The position numbers and the translations under genes are program-made. Shown here piece by piece: positions 10,614-18,682 of a stretch of DNA of 64,000 nt; position 1 is the first letter of the stretch; every line of letters begins with the position of its first letter. The stretch covers positions 248,001 through 312,000 of the forward strand of contig NZ_JUHG01000018.1 of the NCBI RefSeq assembly GCF_000799715.1. Direction: 5' to 3'. The DNA is from Martinezella rhizogenes (GTDB lineage: Bacteria; Pseudomonadota; Alphaproteobacteria; Rhizobiales; Rhizobiaceae). The notes under the pieces were generated by a model. That model was not told the DNA's origin and ran no database searches. It saw nothing but the letters and a program-made list of their open reading frames with translations.

Positions 10614-11468
10614 ATGCATGTTATCGTCACCGGAGGCTCAAGTGGGATCGGTCTGGCGGTAGCCAAGCTCTATGCCACCAGGGGAGATCGCGTTTCCCTG
10701 CTCGCCCGTCATTTCGGGCGTCTGGCGCAGGCACGCAACGAACTTACCGCCATCTCCAGCGTCGATCCCTCTCGCATCCAGATCGCCTCCGTCGATGTTG
10801 CATCGGCCAGCCAGACCTTGGAAGCCGTCGCGCTCTGCGAACGCGCCTTCGGTCCTTGCGACATCCTCGTCGCCTCGGCGGGGATTGTCGAACCCTGTGC
10901 TTTCGACGCGATGTCGGCGGCGGTCTTTGATGAACAGATCGCCACCAATCTCGTCGGAACGGCGAACGTCGTGCGCGCGGTCTACAAGGGCATGAAGGCG
11001 CGCCGTGGCGGCAAGATTATGATGATCTCCTCGGGCGCCGCGCTGATCGGCATTTATGGCTACACCGCCTATTGCGCTTCCAAGTCGGCTCTGGCCGGTT
11101 TTGCCGAAGCCTTGTGTGCCGAGGCCGGTGCTTTCGGAGTTCGCATCTCCGTGTGCTTTCCGCCCGATACGCTCACGCCGCAATATCGCCGTGAAATGTC
11201 GATGCGGCCCGCCGAGGCGGAGCTTTTGATGGGATCCGTCAAACCCTGGAGCGCCGACGCTGTGGCGACAAAGATCGTCCGTGGCCTCGATCGTGGCAAG
11301 GTGCGAATTCACTTCGGATTGTCACTGACGGCACTCGCCTATTTCGGCCCGTTGATAAAACCGCCATTGATGTGGTGGTTTTCCCGCAAAATGAGAAAAA
11401 TAACTGAGCAAGAACGAGAGGGAACTCTTGTCGATGCGGTCGATGAAGGCTTTGATCACGGGAAATGA
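10614..11468 (+). CDS. rkpH: RkpH, short-chain dehydrogenase/reductase
   Basis: A classical SDR of 284 residues. It has the N-terminal nucleotide motif TGGSSGIG (residues 6-13) and the catalytic Tyr153-x3-Lys157 in YCASK, with a Ser pair upstream (MMISSGAA). The C-terminus (about 238-265) is hydrophobic with basic flanks, so the enzyme may sit on the membrane, as 3-ketodihydrosphingosine reductases do. It follows rkpG by 18 bases. By analogy with sphingoid-base synthesis, it would reduce the ketone left by RkpG. That substrate assignment is an inference from gene order and family likeness. Confidence 0.88.
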   Translation: MHVIVTGGSSGIGLAVAKLYATRGDRVSLLARHFGRLAQARNELTAISSVDPSRIQIASVDVASASQTLEAVALCERAFGPCDILVASAGIVEPCAFDAMSAAVFDEQIATNLVGTANVVRAVYKGMKARRGGKIMMISSGAALIGIYGYTAYCASKSALAGFAEALCAEAGAFGVRISVCFPPDTLTPQYRREMSMRPAEAELLMGSVKPWSADAVATKIVRGLDRGKVRIHFGLSLTALAYFGPLIKPPLMWWFSRKMRKITEQEREGTLVDAVDEGFDHGK

Positions 11469-11596
11469 TCACGGAGTTTGCTCAACCCGCGCGATAATGT
11501 GGCGTACTCGGCATAAGGCGCGCAAGAGACGAAAAAATTTGGAAGGGGCCGCGTTCGTTCCGGTGTTAGGAAAGAGCGGCGGTAGTTGGCGAATAT

Positions 11597-13189
11597 TTGG
11601 ACAATATAGTTTTGAAGCTTCATGATTTTCCGGCTCTTCTGACGGTTGCCTGCTTCGCATTTTCCTGCGTCGTCATATTCCTGACCGACCCCTTTGCGAT
11701 GCCCGCCGCAACCAACAGGCAGAATCGTACCGAGAGAAGCTTGAGGCGACGGGCCTTTGAATGGGCTGCGAAAATTCCGGTCATCGCTCTCGTCTATGCC
11801 GGTTTCTTCGCGATTTCCTGGCGTCCGCTTTACGGCGCGCAGGGCGCGATCAGTTTTTTCGTCATCTTCACCGGTATTTCGCGTGCAAAATTCCAGTTCA
11901 TCCGTGAACCCCTGGTCTTTTCCGATATCGCTCTGGTGGTCGACGTTTTCAAATACAAGGAAATTTTCTACGCGAGCTCCCTAAACGTCGTCTTCTGGAT
12001 CATCGCGCTTTCCTATGTGTTCGGCGTCAGCGGCCTTTACATGTATTTCGAGCCGTCGATCCTGCCCGATAGTAACGGCTTCCTGTCGGTTCTCGTGATG
12101 CTGGCCGTCGCCTTCGGCCCTTGGCTGGCCTTGTTCAGCCGGATCGTCAGCGATCCGGTCTGTCGTTTCACGCAGAAGGTTCTGGGCAAGGTCGACGTCA
12201 AGAAGGATACGGTCAGGTTCGGCACGTTTGAATCCGTCGTCTTTCATTTCGTCATTTGGGTTGGCGTCAAGCGTGAGGCGATCGTCACGCAGTTGTCGGA
12301 GCGGCTCATCTCCGCTCTCCACGAGCTGTGGGAACATGGTGACGACGAGCCGCTGATCGTCGTCTGGCAGTCCGAATCCTTCATCGATCTCCGGCATTTC
12401 GGTGTGGAGAGCGTCAAGCTGCCCAATCTCGACCGACTACGGGAGCAGGCGGTGCAATGGGGGCGAATGACCAGCGTTTTCGAGGGCGGCTATACGCTGC
12501 GCACGGAATTCGCCGTGTTGAGCGGCCTTTTGCCCGAGAATGTCCATATCGACGCGAGCTATCCCTATCTGCGCGCCAGCCACTACAAGGATGTCGTCTG
12601 GCCGGCGCGGTTGAAGAAAGTTGGCTGGAAGACGCAGTTTATCCACCCCTATGACAAGACCTTCTTCCTGCGCCACAAGGCCATGCCGCAGCTCGGTTTC
12701 GACCGGATGATGATGCTGGACGAATTCGACCACCGGCCCGAGCGTGACGGCCCCTATGTCAGCGATCTCGCGCTGACGAAGAGCGTGATTCGCGCGATCG
12801 ACGAGGATGGAACGGCGAAAAACTTCATGTTCGTCGCCTCCATGGCGAATCACGGCCCCTGGGAGCCTGGCCGCTGCGGCGACCTGACGGATCCTGTGGA
12901 TATCTATAGCGAATTGCTGATGCGCGCCGACCATGCGCTCGGCAATCTTGCCCATCATCTCGATCGGCTCGATCGTCCCGTCTGGCTGCTGTTCTATGGC
13001 GATCACGCGCCGCTGCTGAAAGCTTTCGCCGATCCCTTTCCGGATCCGCGCACGGACTACATCATCGTTCCGCTCGGGCGCGCTCGGGCACATTCGCAAA
13101 AGCCGATGCCGGCGCAGGAAGAAGCGCCCTGGAACCTCATCGGTACCTTGCTGCGCTACGCCGGCCTTAGCACTGAGGTCCCGGAGTGA
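11597..13189 (+). CDS. rkpI: RkpI, membrane protein with sulfatase/alkaline-phosphatase-fold domain
   Basis: A 530-residue protein with about four N-terminal membrane spans (within residues 10-190) followed by a soluble alkaline-phosphatase-superfamily domain (about 245-520). The LtaS-like signatures are a metal/nucleophile region EPLIVVWQSESF, a substrate-loop stretch GYTLRTEFAVLSG and a metal-binding YGDHAPLL (Asp469, His470). Such proteins often transfer phospho-groups onto surface glycans or lipids; in rhizobia rkpI is required for normal K-antigen. The start is uncertain: 11597 is a TTG with no clear ribosome-binding site, and another TTG lies at 11612. It lies 128 bases after rkpH, and its stop overlaps the rkpJ ATG (TGATG). 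Confidence 0.85.
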   Translation: MDNIVLKLHDFPALLTVACFAFSCVVIFLTDPFAMPAATNRQNRTERSLRRRAFEWAAKIPVIALVYAGFFAISWRPLYGAQGAISFFVIFTGISRAKFQFIREPLVFSDIALVVDVFKYKEIFYASSLNVVFWIIALSYVFGVSGLYMYFEPSILPDSNGFLSVLVMLAVAFGPWLALFSRIVSDPVCRFTQKVLGKVDVKKDTVRFGTFESVVFHFVIWVGVKREAIVTQLSERLISALHELWEHGDDEPLIVVWQSESFIDLRHFGVESVKLPNLDRLREQAVQWGRMTSVFEGGYTLRTEFAVLSGLLPENVHIDASYPYLRASHYKDVVWPARLKKVGWKTQFIHPYDKTFFLRHKAMPQLGFDRMMMLDEFDHRPERDGPYVSDLALTKSVIRAIDEDGTAKNFMFVASMANHGPWEPGRCGDLTDPVDIYSELLMRADHALGNLAHHLDRLDRPVWLLFYGDHAPLLKAFADPFPDPRTDYIIVPLGRARAHSQKPMPAQEEAPWNLIGTLLRYAGLSTEVPE

Positions 13190-14493
13190 TGGCAAGCGGG
13201 CAGGGGGCTGGCGAGCAGGAAACAGCGGCGCGCGTCTTTCTCTTCCTGCAGGGGCCGTCATCGCCGCTTTTCGTCGAAATCGCCAGGCGACTGGAGGCTG
13301 CGAGTTGCCGCTGCATCCGCATCAATCTCAATCCCGGCGACTGGATGTTCTGGCATCGCCGCGGCACCTTCAATTATCGCGGCAATTTCTCCGGCTGGCG
13401 CGATTATGTCCGCCGACGAATCGAGAAGGACAAGATCACGGACGTGATTCTTCTCGGCGAGGAGCGCCCCTATCATCAGGTAGCGATCGAGGAGGCGCGG
13501 CGGCAGGGCGCCGGGATCAATATCGTCGAGATGGGATATTTACGGCCGGATTGGGTGACGCTTGAGCGTGACGGAATGTCGTCCAATTCGCGTTTTCCCG
13601 TCGATCCGCAGCATATCCTGCAAGCAGCAGAGGGCCTGCCCGAGCCGGACTGGGCGCGCCGCTTTAGCCACAGTTTCCTCGCCGAAGCGGCCTATGACCT
13701 TCTCTACAATCTCCCGAATGCCTTCCTGTGGTTCCTCTATCCCGGTTATCAGCGCCATGCGCTCTATCATCCGCTGAGGGAATATGTGGGCTGGCTTCGC
13801 CGCCTGCCGTCGAGCGGGAGGCGCGCGCGGAAGGCCGACCTGACGATCGAAGGCTTGATTGCCGATGGGACGCGATTTTTCGTCTACCCCTTGCAGCTTC
13901 AGACGGATTATCAGCTGCGCTCGCATTCTCCCTTCCGTCGGCAACAGGATGCCATAAGGCAGATCATAGGCTCCTTCGCTACGCATGCGGCTCCGGATAC
14001 ACATCTGGTGATCAAGCTTCATCCACTTGATAATGGCCTCGTCGATTGGAAGCGCTATGTCGACGGCGTCTGCGCCTCCCATGCCGTTTCGTCCCGCGTT
14101 CACGTCATCGACGGCGGCAATCTCGAAAAATTGATCGCGGCGAGCCTTGGCATGGTGACGGTCAATTCCACGGCGGCACTTTCGGCGCTGCAAGCCGAGA
14201 GGCCGGTGAAAACACTGGGAGCGGCCATCTACGATATCGAAGGTCTGACCGATCAGAAGCTGCTGGACCTCTTCTGGGAACATCCCACGGCACCATCGGC
14301 CGATATCCGCAGCGCATTCCTGAAATTGCTGGCCGCCTCCATCCAGGTGCGCGGGAATTTCTACTCCCATGCTGGCGCACGCGTGGCGGCGGCTGCGATC
14401 GCGGAACGGCTTATGGCCCGGACCGTCAATTTGCCGGGCGCCTATATCGATCCGCCGCCACGGCAAAAGCCGATGAAAATCGATATCACCTAA
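13189..14493 (+). CDS. rkpJ: RkpJ, KpsS-like capsule biosynthesis glycosyltransferase
   Basis: A 434-residue cytoplasmic protein of the capsule-synthesis family (KpsS/LipB). KpsS of group 2 capsules adds Kdo to a lyso-phosphatidylglycerol anchor. It shows the two C-terminal hallmarks of the family, LVIKLHPLDNG (about 270-280) and a VNSTAALSALQ stretch (about 325-335). The ATG at 13189 shares a base with the rkpI stop (TGATG); a GTG at 13186 is possible but less likely. As the last gene of the rkp block, it probably links the lipid part of the pathway to the glycan. The Kdo-transferase activity is carried over from KpsS, not shown here. Confidence 0.85.
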   Translation: MASGQGAGEQETAARVFLFLQGPSSPLFVEIARRLEAASCRCIRINLNPGDWMFWHRRGTFNYRGNFSGWRDYVRRRIEKDKITDVILLGEERPYHQVAIEEARRQGAGINIVEMGYLRPDWVTLERDGMSSNSRFPVDPQHILQAAEGLPEPDWARRFSHSFLAEAAYDLLYNLPNAFLWFLYPGYQRHALYHPLREYVGWLRRLPSSGRRARKADLTIEGLIADGTRFFVYPLQLQTDYQLRSHSPFRRQQDAIRQIIGSFATHAAPDTHLVIKLHPLDNGLVDWKRYVDGVCASHAVSSRVHVIDGGNLEKLIAASLGMVTVNSTAALSALQAERPVKTLGAAIYDIEGLTDQKLLDLFWEHPTAPSADIRSAFLKLLAASIQVRGNFYSHAGARVAAAAIAERLMARTVNLPGAYIDPPPRQKPMKIDIT

Positions 14494-14688
14494 GCCTCCA
14501 TTGAGTCGAAGGCCCAATCAGCCTTGGAAAAGCAGCGCGGCGCACTCTCGCATATGTGAGTCGCCGACAAGGCCGCCGATCCTGAAATTGACATAACGGC
14601 ACCTTACATAGGGAATCGTAGTAAATTGAATGCGTCGATTCGGCGTTGAGACAAAGAACGAACACGCGGTTTGCCGGGAGCAAACGTC

Positions 14689-14802
14689 ATGGATGGCAGT
14701 AAGATGGAACGGTTTATGCTGAAGGAGCTGCTGGCGATCATCGCAGCTCTGGTGCTTGTTTCAGCGGTGCTTTTGACGATCGTCATCACGGGCAACTACT
14801 GA
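14689..14802 (+). CDS. Possible 37-residue single-span membrane protein
   Basis: A short frame with a good ribosome-binding site (GGGAG, 8 bases upstream). The product has a basic/acidic N-terminus (MDGSKMERF), one long hydrophobic segment (about residues 12-33) and a short GNY tail, as expected for a small single-pass membrane protein. A UUCG-capped hairpin begins two bases after the stop. I do not recognise a family. It sits alone between rkpJ and the tRNA genes. Shape and signals make it more than a random frame, but there is no homology evidence. Confidence 0.5.
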   Translation: MDGSKMERFMLKELLAIIAALVLVSAVLLTIVITGNY

Positions 14803-14803
14803 G

Positions 14804-14823
14804 CGGCACGCTTCGGCGTGCCG
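14804..14823 (+). terminator. Hairpin with UUCG loop after the small ORF
   Basis: A perfect 8-bp stem (CGGCACGC/GCGTGCCG) closed by a TTCG tetraloop, immediately after the stop of the 37-codon frame. No T-run follows, so it may stabilise a 3' end rather than act as a classical intrinsic terminator. Confidence 0.5.
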
Positions 14824-14932
14824 GTGCCATTCGTGCGCAAGACATCGAGGGCACGCTCTCCCAAGTGAGAACAGGCGTCGAACAACTGGCAAGCTAGCTG
14901 CCTTGCCTATTCATCTTCTTTTTTTGGAAAAA

Positions 14933-15008
14933 TGGTGGGCGATGACGGACTCGAACCGCCGACATCCTCGGTGTAAACGAGGCGCTCTACCAACTGAGCT
15001 AATCGCCC
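14933..15008 (-). tRNA. tRNA-Val (anticodon TAC)
   Basis: Read on the minus strand, this is a full cloverleaf of 76 bases with encoded CCA. The acceptor stem is GGGCGAT/ATCGCCC, the D-arm has TAGCTCAGTTGGTAGAGC, the anticodon stem CCTCG/CGAGG encloses TTTACAC (anticodon TAC), and the T-arm has GGTTCGAGTCC. TAC decodes valine GUA and related codons. A run of seven T on the plus strand (14919-14932 region) lies just past the 3' end. Confidence 0.97.
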
Positions 15009-15053
15009 TTCAGCGAAGCGGTGCAATTGCCCGCCGCGTTTCGGTGGCCGTGA

Positions 15054-15081
15054 TCTATGCGGAACGACGAAAAACCGCAAG
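15054..15081 (-). promoter_or_regulatory. Possible promoter of tRNA-Val
   Basis: On the minus strand, CTTGCG (15076-15081) and CATAGA (15054-15059) are 16 bases apart and would start transcription about 38 bases before the tRNA. CTTG-type -35 boxes are common in rhizobia. The match is modest. Confidence 0.3.
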
Positions 15082-15401
15082 AGTGTTTGTGAAGATTTTT
15101 TGATTTTTTTGCTCGCGCGGTGTCGGCGCGAGTTATCAACAATATGTGTTTTCTCGAAAGCAGGCCGGGTGAGGGCGGGGCATATGGGCTGTTTTTGAAA
15201 TGCGTGGAGCGCGAACCTGCCATGCTAAATCGATGGAACCGAAGCGCGCTGCCGTTGCCTCTGAAAACAATTCGCGATCTGTCACGGATTTGTATTCAAA
15301 CCTGCTTGACACCCAAACACGAACCCCGTAGTTAGCCGCTCATCGGACGGCCAAGGCCGCTTTGATGGGTGCGAAAGCATCCGGAACGCTTTGAAATGAA
15401 T
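15082..15401. other. Intergenic region between the tRNA-Val and tRNA-Asp genes
   Basis: About 320 bases with no supported gene. It carries a T-rich stretch (about 15090-15112) and, at its right end, a -35-like TTGACA that can serve the tRNA-Asp genes. A 71-codon frame from 15120 shows no protein-like features. Confidence 0.4.
15306..15334 (+). promoter_or_regulatory. Possible promoter of the tRNA-Asp pair
   Basis: A perfect TTGACA (15306-15311) is followed 16-17 bases later by a weak -10 (GTAGTT/TAGTTA). It lies about 70 bases before the first tRNA-Asp. A strong -35 with a poor -10 is often seen at rhizobial stable-RNA promoters. Confidence 0.45.
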
Positions 15402-15478
15402 GCGGGTGTAGCTCAGTTGGTTAGAGTGCCGGCCTGTCACGCCGGAGGTCGCGGGTTCGAGCCCCGTCACTCGCGCCA
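15402..15478 (+). tRNA. tRNA-Asp (anticodon GTC), copy 1
   Basis: A 77-base cloverleaf including CCA. The acceptor stem is GCGGGTG/CACTCGC with one G-T type pair, the anticodon stem is CCGGC/GCCGG around CTGTCAC (anticodon GTC), and the T-loop is GGTTCGAGCC. It is almost identical to the copy 51 bases downstream. Confidence 0.96.
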
Positions 15479-15529
15479 TTTCAAAGAATGAATTCCGGGC
15501 TTTTGCCAGACCGTCAGGTCAAACAATGC

Positions 15530-15606
15530 GCGGGTGTAGCTCAGTCGGTTAGAGTGCCGGCCTGTCACGCCGGAGGTCGCGGGTTCGAGCCCCGTCACTC
15601 GCGCCA
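15530..15606 (+). tRNA. tRNA-Asp (anticodon GTC), copy 2
   Basis: Same 77-base tRNA as the first copy, with CCA encoded. It differs at one D-loop base (CAGTCGG instead of CAGTTGG). The 51-base spacer between the copies shows no terminator, so both are probably cut from one transcript. Confidence 0.96.
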
Positions 15607-15692
15607 TTCGCTTCAAGTAACTACAATCAATCATCTATTTGCTGCGAGTGCGAAAGACCCTTTTCGCCTTTGCGCCGATTTGTCGCGATATC

Positions 15693-15794
15693 GTTGCAAC
15701 ACATTGATAAGTCCGCTTCGCTAGTGCTTGAAGCGAGACATTCAAAAGGCTTGCGCCCGCGCTCCGGCTGCGCTAACCACGGCTTTGTTGCAAC
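15693..15794. promoter_or_regulatory. Two GTTGCAAC palindromes upstream of nuoA
   Basis: The 8-base palindrome GTTGCAAC occurs at 15693-15700 and 15787-15794, both inside the 257-base region between tRNA-Asp and nuoA where the nuo promoter must lie. They could be operator half-sites or chance. No regulator is implied. Confidence 0.25.
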
Positions 15795-15863
15795 GCTCTT
15801 TCGCTTGGCTTGGGCATTTGCTCAGAGGCGCCGCCCCGGCGCTCATGGCAGGCAGGGATGGAC

Positions 15864-16232
15864 ATGATGACTGGACTGCTCAGTTCCTATATTCCGATAG
15901 CAATTTTCATTGGTATTGCCGTAGTGATCGGCCTGGCGTTGTTGATCACGCCGTTTGCCGTCGCCTTCAAGGCGCCCGATTCGGAAAAGCTCTCGGCCTA
16001 TGAATGCGGCTTTAACGCATTCGATGACGCCCGCATGAAGTTCGATATCCGGTTCTACCTGGTGTCGATCCTCTTCATCATCTTTGACCTGGAAGTCGCC
16101 TTCCTCTTCCCCTGGGCCGTATCCTTCAGTGCGATCGGCTGGTTCGGGTTCTGGTCGATGATGGTGTTCCTTGCGGTGCTGACCATCGGCTTTATTTATG
16201 AATGGAAAAAGGGAGCGCTCGAATGGGAGTAG
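15864..16232 (+). CDS. nuoA: NADH-quinone oxidoreductase subunit A
   Basis: A small membrane subunit of complex I (122 residues, three spans). It has the family-diagnostic loop LSAYECGFNAFDDAR between spans 1 and 2 and the conserved FDLEVAFLFPW in span 2. An upstream GGCAGGGA favours the ATG at 15864 or the next one at 15867 over the further in-frame upstream starts. It opens the nuo operon and overlaps the start of nuoB by ten bases. The loop after span 1 contributes to the quinone-site region in known structures. Confidence 0.96.
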   Translation: MMTGLLSSYIPIAIFIGIAVVIGLALLITPFAVAFKAPDSEKLSAYECGFNAFDDARMKFDIRFYLVSILFIIFDLEVAFLFPWAVSFSAIGWFGFWSMMVFLAVLTIGFIYEWKKGALEWE

Positions 16233-16804
16233 CCCAAAGCAACACGACGCTCGTTGCGCCGCAGCCGAAGGGGATCATCGATCCCGCGACCGGCAAGCCG
16301 GTTGGCAGCAACGATCCGTTCTTCGGCGAGATCAACAATGAGCTCGCCGACAAGGGTTTCCTGGTCACCTCCACCGATGAATTGATCAACTGGGCCCGTA
16401 CCGGCTCGTTGATGTGGATGACCTTCGGTCTCGCCTGCTGCGCCGTCGAAATGATGCAGGTTTCCATGCCGCGTTACGACGTCGAGCGTTTCGGCTTCGC
16501 ACCGCGCGCCTCGCCGCGCCAGTCGGACGTCATGATCGTCGCCGGCACGCTGACCAACAAGATGGCTCCGGCGCTCCGCAAGGTCTATGACCAGATGCCG
16601 GAACCGCGTTACGTCATCTCGATGGGCTCCTGCGCCAATGGCGGCGGCTACTATCACTATTCCTATTCGGTTGTGCGCGGCTGCGACCGCATCGTGCCGA
16701 TCGATATCTACATACCGGGCTGTCCTCCCACGGCGGAGGCGCTGCTTTACGGCGTGCTTTTGCTGCAGAAGAAAATCCGGCGCACCGGCACGATCGAACG
16801 GTAA
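16223..16804 (+). CDS. nuoB: NADH-quinone oxidoreductase subunit B (N2 cluster)
   Basis: A 193-residue peripheral-arm subunit that holds the terminal [4Fe-4S] cluster N2 next to the quinone pocket. The four ligands are visible: tandem Cys72-Cys73 (GLACCAVEMM), Cys137 (GSCANGG) and Cys167 (PGCPPTAEA). GGGAG seven bases upstream supports the ATG at 16223; an earlier ATG at 16202 lies inside nuoA. The N-terminal 45 residues are variable, as in other alphaproteobacteria and mitochondria. Confidence 0.97.
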   Translation: MGVAQSNTTLVAPQPKGIIDPATGKPVGSNDPFFGEINNELADKGFLVTSTDELINWARTGSLMWMTFGLACCAVEMMQVSMPRYDVERFGFAPRASPRQSDVMIVAGTLTNKMAPALRKVYDQMPEPRYVISMGSCANGGGYYHYSYSVVRGCDRIVPIDIYIPGCPPTAEALLYGVLLLQKKIRRTGTIER

Positions 16805-16822
16805 GGCAGGGGACAAGGTATT

Positions 16823-17425
16823 ATGAGTGAAGCCCTGAACGAGCTTGCCACCTATCTTACGGAAGTTCGCGGCGCCCTGATTTCGCATAGCGAGATCAAG
16901 TATGGCGAGCTGAACGTGACGACATCAGCCGAAAACGTGATCGCGCTTTTGACCTTCTTGCGTGATGACGCCAAGTGCGGCTTCGTCAACATGACGGATA
17001 TTTGCGGCGTCGACTGGCCGCAGCGTCCCGATCGTTTCGACGTCGTCTATCATCTGCTGTCGCCGAAGAAGAATCTGCGCATCCGCATCAAGGTTCCAGT
17101 TGGCGAAGATCAGCCTGTTCCGTCGGCCTGCGGCATCTATCCGGGTGCCGACTGGTTTGAGCGTGAGACCTGGGACATGTACGGTGTTCTCTTCACCGGC
17201 CATCCGGATCTGCGTCGCATCCTGACCGACTACGGTTTTGAAGGCCACCCGCTGCGCAAGGATTTCCCAACCACCGGCTTCGTTGAAGTTCGTTATGATG
17301 ACGCCGCCAAGCGCGTCGTCTATGAGCCGGTCGAGCTGAAGCAGGAATTCCGCAACTTTGACTTTCTCTCTCCATGGGAAGGCACGGATTACGTGCTGCC
17401 GGGCGACGAGAAAGCAAAGGCATAA
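16823..17425 (+). CDS. nuoC: NADH-quinone oxidoreductase subunit C
   Basis: A 200-residue peripheral-arm subunit (30-kDa homologue) with the signature ERETWDMYGVLFTGHPDLRR (about 113-132) and a hallmark GHPLRKDFP shortly after. It is separate from nuoD, unlike the NuoCD fusion of Escherichia coli, which is the mitochondrial-like arrangement. It has no cofactor and helps shape the quinone-binding module. Confidence 0.97.
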   Translation: MSEALNELATYLTEVRGALISHSEIKYGELNVTTSAENVIALLTFLRDDAKCGFVNMTDICGVDWPQRPDRFDVVYHLLSPKKNLRIRIKVPVGEDQPVPSACGIYPGADWFERETWDMYGVLFTGHPDLRRILTDYGFEGHPLRKDFPTTGFVEVRYDDAAKRVVYEPVELKQEFRNFDFLSPWEGTDYVLPGDEKAKA

Positions 17426-17491
17426 TTTGATGGTGTGTGGCGGGCTGAGCCTGCCATTCTCGAGAATACCTGGAAACGCGAGCCCGTCGCC

Positions 17492-18682
17492 ATGACAGAA
17501 CATAACGTCCGCAACTTCAACATCAATTTCGGTCCGCAGCATCCGGCTGCGCACGGCGTTTTGCGTCTTGTCCTTGAGTTGGACGGCGAAATTGTGGAAC
17601 GCGTCGATCCGCATATCGGCCTGCTGCATCGCGGCACGGAAAAGCTGATCGAAACGAAGACCTATCTGCAGGCCGTTCCTTACTTCGATCGCCTCGACTA
17701 CGTGGCGCCGATGAACCAGGAACATGCTTTTGCGCTGTCCGTCGAAAAGCTGCTCGGCATCGAAATCCCGATCCGTGGCCAGCTGATCCGCGTGCTCTAC
17801 TCGGAAATCGGCCGCATCTTGTCGCATCTCTTGAACGTCACGACGCAGGCTATGGACGTTGGTGCGCTGACGCCACCGCTCTGGGGCTTCGAAGAGCGCG
17901 AAAAGCTGATGGTGTTCTATGAGCGCGCCTCTGGCTCGCGCATGCACGCCGCCTACATTCGTCCGGGCGGGGTTCACCAGGATCTGCCGGAAAAGCTGGT
18001 CCAGGACATCGGCGATTGGTGCGATCCCTTCCTGAAGGCGCTCGACGATATCGACGACCTTCTCACCGGCAACCGCATCTTCAAGCAGCGTAACGTCGAT
18101 ATCGGCGTCGTCTCGCTGGAAGACTGTTGGGCCTGGGGCTTCTCGGGCGTCATGGTCCGCGGCTCCGGGGCAGCCTGGGACCTGCGCCGCTCGCAGCCCT
18201 ATGAATGCTATTCGGATCTGGAATTCGACATTCCGATCGGCAAGAACGGCGACTGCTACGACCGCTATCTGATTCGCATGATCGAGATGCGCGAATCCGT
18301 CCGTATCATGAAGCAGTGCGTCAACCGTCTGCTCGGCGATGCCAAGACCGGTCCGGTCTCTTCGCTCGATGGTAAGGTCGTACCGCCGAAGCGTGGCGAG
18401 ATGAAGCGTTCGATGGAAGCGCTGATCCACCATTTCAAGCTCTATACTGAAGGTTATCACGTCCCGGCCGGCGAGGTTTATTGCGCCGTCGAAGCGCCGA
18501 AGGGCGAGTTCGGCGTCTACCTCATCTCCGACGGTTCGAACAAGCCGTATCGCTGCAAGATTCGCGCCCCGGGTTACGCGCATCTGCAGGCCATGGATTT
18601 CATGTGCCGTGGCCATCAGCTTGCCGACGTCGCGGCCGTGCTCGGCTCGCTCGACATCGTGTTCGGTGAGGTGGATCGCTGA
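17492..18682 (+). CDS. nuoD: NADH-quinone oxidoreductase subunit D
   Basis: The 49-kDa homologue (396 residues), which forms the quinone cavity with NuoB. Motifs include FGPQHPAAHGVLR near the N-terminus (the His that contacts quinone), HIGLLHRGTEKLIE, and the C-terminal DIVFGEVDR of the family. The start is set at the ATG at 17492 (MTEHNVRNF), which matches the usual N-terminus; the frame extends 19 codons upstream without support. The stop shares a base with the next gene (TGATG). Confidence 0.96.
   Translation: MTEHNVRNFNINFGPQHPAAHGVLRLVLELDGEIVERVDPHIGLLHRGTEKLIETKTYLQAVPYFDRLDYVAPMNQEHAFALSVEKLLGIEIPIRGQLIRVLYSEIGRILSHLLNVTTQAMDVGALTPPLWGFEEREKLMVFYERASGSRMHAAYIRPGGVHQDLPEKLVQDIGDWCDPFLKALDDIDDLLTGNRIFKQRNVDIGVVSLEDCWAWGFSGVMVRGSGAAWDLRRSQPYECYSDLEFDIPIGKNGDCYDRYLIRMIEMRESVRIMKQCVNRLLGDAKTGPVSSLDGKVVPPKRGEMKRSMEALIHHFKLYTEGYHVPAGEVYCAVEAPKGEFGVYLISDGSNKPYRCKIRAPGYAHLQAMDFMCRGHQLADVAAVLGSLDIVFGEVDR

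Noticed and set aside
14933..15606. Possible integration site at the tRNA cluster
   Set aside because: No integrase, no direct repeat of a tRNA 3' end beyond the tandem tRNA-Asp copies themselves, and flanks are core genes.
16925..18616. A 563-codon minus-strand frame opposite nuoC and nuoD
   Set aside because: An antisense shadow of two well-supported genes.
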